Source: SHVZ01 sp044223515
GTDB lineage: Bacteria; Pseudomonadota; Alphaproteobacteria; SHVZ01
Direction of reading: 5' to 3'
NCBI GenBank assembly: GCA_044223515.1
Contig: JBGALV010000048.1
Coordinates: 1-36,399, forward strand
Length of the DNA: 36,399 bases
Shown: positions 32,930 to 36,399 of the stretch, one piece after another
Layout: the number at the start of each line of letters is the position of its first letter
How positions within the stretch are numbered: position 1 is the first letter of the stretch
Notes under the pieces: model-generated
Database searches by the model: none
Seen by the model: only the letters and a program-made list of their open reading frames with translations
What the model was told of the DNA's origin: nothing
Made by a program: the position numbers and the translations under genes

Positions 32930-33637
32930 ATGACCTGGTCGATCATCGCCCGCGATCCCGACAGCGGCCAGTTCGGCGTCGCCGTCACCACCCGGTCGCT
33001 CGCGGTCGGCGGCCTCGTCCCTCATGGTGCCGGCCGGCTCGGGGCGATGGCGACCCAGGCGCGGGTGAATCCGCTCTGGGGTGTCGACGGGATGCGCTTC
33101 CTCGCCGAAGGGCGGCGTGCTCGCGAGGTCGTGGAATTCCTCACGCGCCCCGACGCCGGCGCGCACAAGCGGCAGATGCATGTCGTCGACGCGAAGGGCG
33201 AGACCTTCGCCCATACCGGCGCCGAATGCGTCGATTGGGCGGGCCACGTATCGGGAGACGGCGTATCGGTCGCCGGCAACATGCTGGCCGGGCCGCAGGT
33301 GGTCGAGGAGACGCTCCGCGCCTATCAGGAGGGCATGAGCCTGCCGTTCGGCGAGCGCCTGATCTCGGCGCTCGATGCAGGCCAGGCAGCGGGCGGCGAC
33401 AAGCGCGGCCGGCAATCGGCAGCAATCAAGCTCTGGGGCGGGGAGCCTTATGCGGTCCTGGATCTCCGTATCGACGATCATCCGGATCCGCTGGTCGAGC
33501 TCAGGCGGCTCTACGGTCTCGCGCAGCAGCGCTACGTGGTGATCCAGTCGGCGATGGCGACGCGCGCGAACCCCGCCGGCATCTTCGACACGGCCGAGCG
33601 CGACCGCATGATCGCCACGCACCAGGCGAAGCGCTAG
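32930..33637 (+). CDS. DUF1028 family protein (Ntn-hydrolase-like)
   Basis: This 235-aa protein matches DUF1028: the opening TWSIIARDPDSGQFGVAVTT, then GAMATQARVNP, VVDAKGETFAHTG and GVSVAGNMLAG. The family has an Ntn-hydrolase-like fold and often sits with peptide or amino-acid catabolic genes; its reaction is not established. ATG 32930 is preferred because the family starts there and GGAG is nine bases upstream. It lies between the divergent LeuC-like operon and a convergent VanX-like dipeptidase, overlapping the latter by 4 nt. Confidence 0.88.
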   Translation: MTWSIIARDPDSGQFGVAVTTRSLAVGGLVPHGAGRLGAMATQARVNPLWGVDGMRFLAEGRRAREVVEFLTRPDAGAHKRQMHVVDAKGETFAHTGAECVDWAGHVSGDGVSVAGNMLAGPQVVEETLRAYQEGMSLPFGERLISALDAGQAAGGDKRGRQSAAIKLWGGEPYAVLDLRIDDHPDPLVELRRLYGLAQQRYVVIQSAMATRANPAGIFDTAERDRMIATHQAKR

Positions 33638-34323
33638 GAGGCCGGTCCTTCGAGCTGCCTGTAGATCGCGGCCGGCTCGCCCCAGAGCGCCGCCCATTCG
33701 GGATCGCCGTAGGAGAAGTGCCACCACTCGCCGTTGAACGGCGCGAAGCCGGCCGAGACCATCGCCTCGCGCAGCCGTGCGCGGTTCCGGCGCTGCGCCT
33801 CCGTCAGGCCGTCGGCGAAGGCGACGTAGGACGGCGACTCGAAATCGGCATACTTGCCGCCCATGTCGATCGGGTCTTCGCCTTCTAGGATCGACACGTC
33901 GACCGCGCCTCCGGTCGGGTGGCCGGCGACGGAAGGCACCGCGACATGCTGGTGGACGTATTCCGCGAGATCGTCGCCCTTCAGGTGCGGATGCTTCTCT
34001 CCGAAGATCTTCGTGTACTTCTCGAAGGCGGCCTTCTGCACCGACATCAAGCGATGCGCGTCATAGACGACCAGCGTATGGCGCGGGTTCTGGCGGCGCA
34101 GCGACGCCGCGGCGAGCCCTAGCCGTGCCAGCGCGCCGGCACGGATCCACGGCGAGCGGAGATTGCCGGTTCCGATTGCCTTGGCCGGATCGGCGGTCAT
34201 CGGTACGAGCGGCTCGCCGTTGTCGCGCACTGGCACCTTGGCGAGGTCGACGAAGGTGAGCTGGCGGCGGTCGGCGAGCATCGCCGCGATGCCGGCGGCC
34301 GACGGAAGCGCGATCTCAGCCAC
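33634..34323 (-). CDS. D-alanyl-D-alanine dipeptidase-like protein (VanX/M15D family)
   Basis: This 229-aa zinc metallopeptidase carries the M15 pattern: Arg91 in VYDAHR, SVAGHPTGGAVDVS with zinc ligands His135 and Asp142, and GEWWHFSYG with catalytic Glu199 and zinc ligand His202. VanX-type enzymes cleave D-Ala-D-Ala; chromosomal homologues often recycle it as nutrient, and similar proteins may cut other short peptides. No signal peptide is seen, so it would act on imported dipeptides, which suits the two Dpp systems nearby. Vancomycin resistance is not implied: no VanH, VanA or VanRS genes are present. The GTG start at 34323 overlaps the SMP-30 stop by 8 nt. There is no strong ribosome site, so translation may be coupled. 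Confidence 0.88.
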   Translation of the reverse strand: MAEIALPSAAGIAAMLADRRQLTFVDLAKVPVRDNGEPLVPMTADPAKAIGTGNLRSPWIRAGALARLGLAAASLRRQNPRHTLVVYDAHRLMSVQKAAFEKYTKIFGEKHPHLKGDDLAEYVHQHVAVPSVAGHPTGGAVDVSILEGEDPIDMGGKYADFESPSYVAFADGLTEAQRRNRARLREAMVSAGFAPFNGEWWHFSYGDPEWAALWGEPAAIYRQLEGPAS

Positions 34324-35257
34324 CGGCGACGCCCTGGGTGTTCACGTAGAGCGAATAGAGGCTGTGGCTCGCCGCCATGAACAGGCGGTTCCGGTAGCGG
34401 CCGCCGAAGCAGACATTGGCGCAGCGTTCCGGCAGGTCGATATGACCGATCGGCTGCCCTTCGGGCGAGAAGATGCGGACGCCGTCATGGCCTTCGCCCA
34501 TGCCCCAGCCGCACCAGAGATTGCCGTCGACGTCGACGCGGAAGCCGTCGGGTGCGCCGCCGACGCCGGCGTCGATGAAGAGCTTTCCCTTGCCGAGCTT
34601 GGTGCCGTTGGAGGTGACCGGGTAGGAGCGGAGCGTGCGATTGGGCATGTCGCGCGAGGCGACGACATAGAGGATCTTCTCGTCGGGCGAGAAGGCGAGG
34701 CCGTTGGGGCCGGCGATGTCGTCGGCCATCATCGCGACCTTCCCTGTCTTGGGGTCGACGCGATAGACCGCGGGCGTTACCTCGGACTCGGCCTTGTGGC
34801 CTTCGTAGTATCCGAGGATGCCGTAGGGCGGGTCGGTGAACCAGACCGCGCCGTCGGAGGCCACGACCACATCGTTCGGCGAGTTGAGCGGCTTGCCGTT
34901 ATAGGAGTCGGCGACGACGGTGATCGAGCCGTCGTACTCGGTGCGGGTCACGCGGCGGGCGTCGTGCTCGCAGGTGATCAGCCGCCCCTGGCGGTCGCGG
35001 GTGTGGCCGTTGGCGTTGTTCGAGGGCTTGCGGAAGGCCGAGACCTGGCCGGTCTCCTCGTCCCAGCGGAGGATCCGGTTGTTCGGGATGTCGCTCCAGA
35101 GGAGATAGCGGCCGTCGCCGAAATACACCGGACCCTCGGACCAGCGGCAGCCGGTGTAGAGGCGCTCGACCGAGGCCAGCGCCAGCTTGTACTTGGCGAA
35201 GGACGGATCGAGCACGCGGACGGCCGGATCGGGATAGCGCTCGCTGGGCTGCCACAT
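34316..35257 (-). CDS. SMP-30/gluconolactonase/LRE family protein
   Basis: This 313-aa predicted six-bladed beta-propeller shows family landmarks: CRWSEGPVYFGDGRYLLWSD with the metal-binding Glu, then NNANGHTRDRQGRLI, NSPNDVVVASDGAVWFTDPPYG, a metal-site Asn in IAGPNGLAFSPDE, and Asp in GAPDGFRVDVDGNLW. These are Ca/Zn-dependent lactonases acting on sugar acids or other lactones. The ATG at 35257 (MWQPSER) has GGAG nine bases upstream; an upstream frame extension is Arg/Pro-rich and unsupported. It is transcribed with the VanX-like gene and is divergent from the aldo/keto reductase. Confidence 0.9.
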   Translation of the reverse strand: MWQPSERYPDPAVRVLDPSFAKYKLALASVERLYTGCRWSEGPVYFGDGRYLLWSDIPNNRILRWDEETGQVSAFRKPSNNANGHTRDRQGRLITCEHDARRVTRTEYDGSITVVADSYNGKPLNSPNDVVVASDGAVWFTDPPYGILGYYEGHKAESEVTPAVYRVDPKTGKVAMMADDIAGPNGLAFSPDEKILYVVASRDMPNRTLRSYPVTSNGTKLGKGKLFIDAGVGGAPDGFRVDVDGNLWCGWGMGEGHDGVRIFSPEGQPIGHIDLPERCANVCFGGRYRNRLFMAASHSLYSLYVNTQGVAGG

Positions 35258-35316
35258 CGTCTGGGTCTCCTGGAATTCCGCGAAGCCGCGCGAGGGGCTT
35301 GCAGGACGGGTGGTTC

Positions 35317-35336
35317 GGGCGGACTCTGGTCCGCCC
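35317..35336. promoter_or_regulatory. Hairpin/inverted repeat in the divergent SMP-30 / aldo-keto reductase gap
   Basis: GGGCGGAC-TCTG-GTCCGCCC is a perfect 8-bp inverted repeat with a 4-nt centre, in the 100-bp gap between two divergent genes, 21 bases before the reductase ATG. It has no T-tract. It may be an operator for an unlinked regulator or a leader hairpin. Confidence 0.4.
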
Positions 35337-35357
35337 CCATCATCATCGGATATCTCC

Positions 35358-36329
35358 ATGGATCAAGTCACGCTCGGCCGTACCGGCCTCAAGGTCGGCG
35401 TCGCCGGTCTCGGCTGCGGCGGCTTCAGCCGGCTCGGGCTTGGTACCGGCAAGACCGAGGATGAAGCAGTCGCGCTGGTGAAGCGCGCGGTCGACCTCGG
35501 CGTCACCCTCTTCGACACCGCGGCCGCTTACGGTACCGAAGGCGTGGTGGGGAAGGGCCTCCAGGGCGTGCGCGACCGGATGGTGATCACGACCAAGTCG
35601 ATGATCCTCGAGGGCAAGGAGCGCCGGACGCCCGAAGACGTGGTGAAGAGCCTCGATAACTCGCTCAAGCTGCTCCGCACCGACCATATCGACGTGTTCC
35701 AGCTCCACGGCGTCCGCATGGTCGACTACGACTGGGCGGTCTCGACCATCGTGCCCGTCCTCAAGCGCGAGCAAGAGAAGGGGAAGTTCCGCTTCCTCGG
35801 CATCACCGAGGGCGCGGCCTCGGATCACACGGCCGAGATGCTGACCCGCGCGGTCAAGGACGACCTGTGGGACACGATGATGCTCGCCTTCCACATGATG
35901 CATCAGCATGCGCGGAAGGCGGTCCTGCCGGCGACCCAGGCGAAGAAGATCGGGACGCTCGTCATGTTCGCCGTCCGCAACATCTTCGCCCGGCCCGAGC
36001 GCGTGGCGGCCGGGATGAAGGAGCTGGCGGATGCCGGCCTGGTGCCGAAGTCGCTCGCCGACGACCCGAACCCGCTCGGATTCCTGATCCACAAGGGCGG
36101 TGCCGACAGCCTGACCGATGCCGCCTATCGCTTCGCGCGCTATGAGCCCGGCGTCGACGTGGTGCTGTTCGGTACCGGGGACGTGCATCACATGGAGGCG
36201 AACGTCGCCTCGCTGTCGAAGCCGCCGCTGCCGGCAGCCGACCGCCAGAAGCTGATCGACCTGTTCGGCCACCTGCTCGGCGTCGGCCTCGTCGGCTCCG
36301 GCCCGCCGCAGCCGCCTTCCAAGGCTTAG
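35358..36329 (+). CDS. Aldo/keto reductase
   Basis: This 323-aa TIM-barrel oxidoreductase has the catalytic tetrad Asp53 and Tyr58 (LFDTAAAYG), Lys80 (VITTKS) and His117 (FQLHGVR). The N-terminus LGRTGLKVGVAGLGCGGFSRLG is typical. It probably reduces an aldehyde or ketone with NAD(P)H. The usual C-terminal cofactor-binding IPG-type segment is weak (VVLFGTGDVHHMEANV), so cofactor preference is uncertain. The ATG at 35358 lacks a strong Shine-Dalgarno. It is divergent from the SMP-30-like gene, which suggests shared sugar-acid or carbonyl metabolism; this is inference. Confidence 0.9.
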   Translation: MDQVTLGRTGLKVGVAGLGCGGFSRLGLGTGKTEDEAVALVKRAVDLGVTLFDTAAAYGTEGVVGKGLQGVRDRMVITTKSMILEGKERRTPEDVVKSLDNSLKLLRTDHIDVFQLHGVRMVDYDWAVSTIVPVLKREQEKGKFRFLGITEGAASDHTAEMLTRAVKDDLWDTMMLAFHMMHQHARKAVLPATQAKKIGTLVMFAVRNIFARPERVAAGMKELADAGLVPKSLADDPNPLGFLIHKGGADSLTDAAYRFARYEPGVDVVLFGTGDVHHMEANVASLSKPPLPAADRQKLIDLFGHLLGVGLVGSGPPQPPSKA

Positions 36330-36352
36330 CCGCGGTCTCTGCGTTTGCAGCC

Positions 36353-36377
36353 CCCTCTCCCGCGAAGCGGGGGAGGG
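36353..36377. repeat. REP-like palindromic hairpin at the right edge
   Basis: CCCTCTCCCGC-GAA-GCGGGGGAGGG folds into an 11-bp stem with one G-T pair, followed by GGGGTGGGGG. From memory, this resembles widespread intergenic palindromes of GC-rich proteobacteria (CCCTCTCCCGC...GCGGGAGAGGG). It sits 23 nt after the reductase stop, where such units often occur, and may also act as a weak transcript end. Only one copy is in the window. Confidence 0.6.
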
Positions 36378-36399
36378 ACGGGGTGGGGGCGAGCGTAGC

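Noticed and set aside
33634..34323. Vancomycin resistance (vanX)
   Set aside because: Only the dipeptidase is present, with no vanH, vanA, vanR or vanS; chromosomal M15D dipeptidases are usually nutritional.

Overview
The window is visibly GC-rich, densely coded and full of solute importers, which fits a soil or rhizosphere alphaproteobacterium. The best taxonomic clue is a small secreted SH3/DUF1236-type protein, common in Rhizobiales and related orders. This placement is inference: the window has no rRNA, tRNA or housekeeping marker, and no phage, insertion sequence or CRISPR signature. About 34 complete genes and one partial gene are supported, many in operons with 1-8 nt stop/start overlaps.

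Layout. (1) 1-6994 is a bidirectional peptide/amide uptake module. A creatininase-family amidohydrolase and a Dpp/Opp ABC core (two permeases, two ATPases) read left, followed by the first 20 codons of a likely RidA protein. A MarR regulator and the family-5 binding protein read right. A perfect 16-bp palindrome lies between the halves. (2) 7017-9059: an intrinsic terminator abuts the start of an isoaspartyl peptidase/asparaginase, which is coupled to a ketopantoate-reductase-family gene. (3) 9038-12846, leftward: a TRAP transporter (P, Q, M) followed by a PhyH-type dioxygenase. (4) 13181-22259, rightward: a GntR/UTRA regulator, a second complete Dpp/Opp system (A, B, C, D, F), a C45 cysteine hydrolase, an AtuA-family protein and a DUF4387 protein, nearly all overlapping. 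(5) 22271-25985: a 4,5-dihydroxyphthalate-decarboxylase-like protein (leftward), then an amidase and a MetE-C-like protein (rightward). (6) 25976-26680: the SH3/DUF1236 protein. (7) 26820-32736, leftward: a LeuC-like/LeuD-like pair, a TctC binding protein, a TctA-TctB fusion permease and an alpha/beta hydrolase. (8) 32930-36329: DUF1028, a VanX-like dipeptidase, an SMP-30 lactonase-like protein and an aldo/keto reductase.

The region reads as a scavenging and catabolic island. Four importers of three mechanistic classes (two ABC, one TRAP, one tripartite tricarboxylate) bring in peptides, amides or organic acids. At least five hydrolases of unrelated folds can break C-N bonds: creatininase, Thr-type Ntn, Cys-type Ntn/C45, amidase signature and M15 metallopeptidase. 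Oxidoreductases, a lactonase-like and a dehydratase-like pair could process the carbon skeletons. No exact substrate can be read from sequence.

The strongest candidates for new biology are the LeuC/LeuD-like pair, whose small subunit has lost both canonical active-site loops; the Dpp-C45-AtuA-DUF4387 chain; and the MarR-centred bidirectional creatininase/Dpp module with its palindrome.
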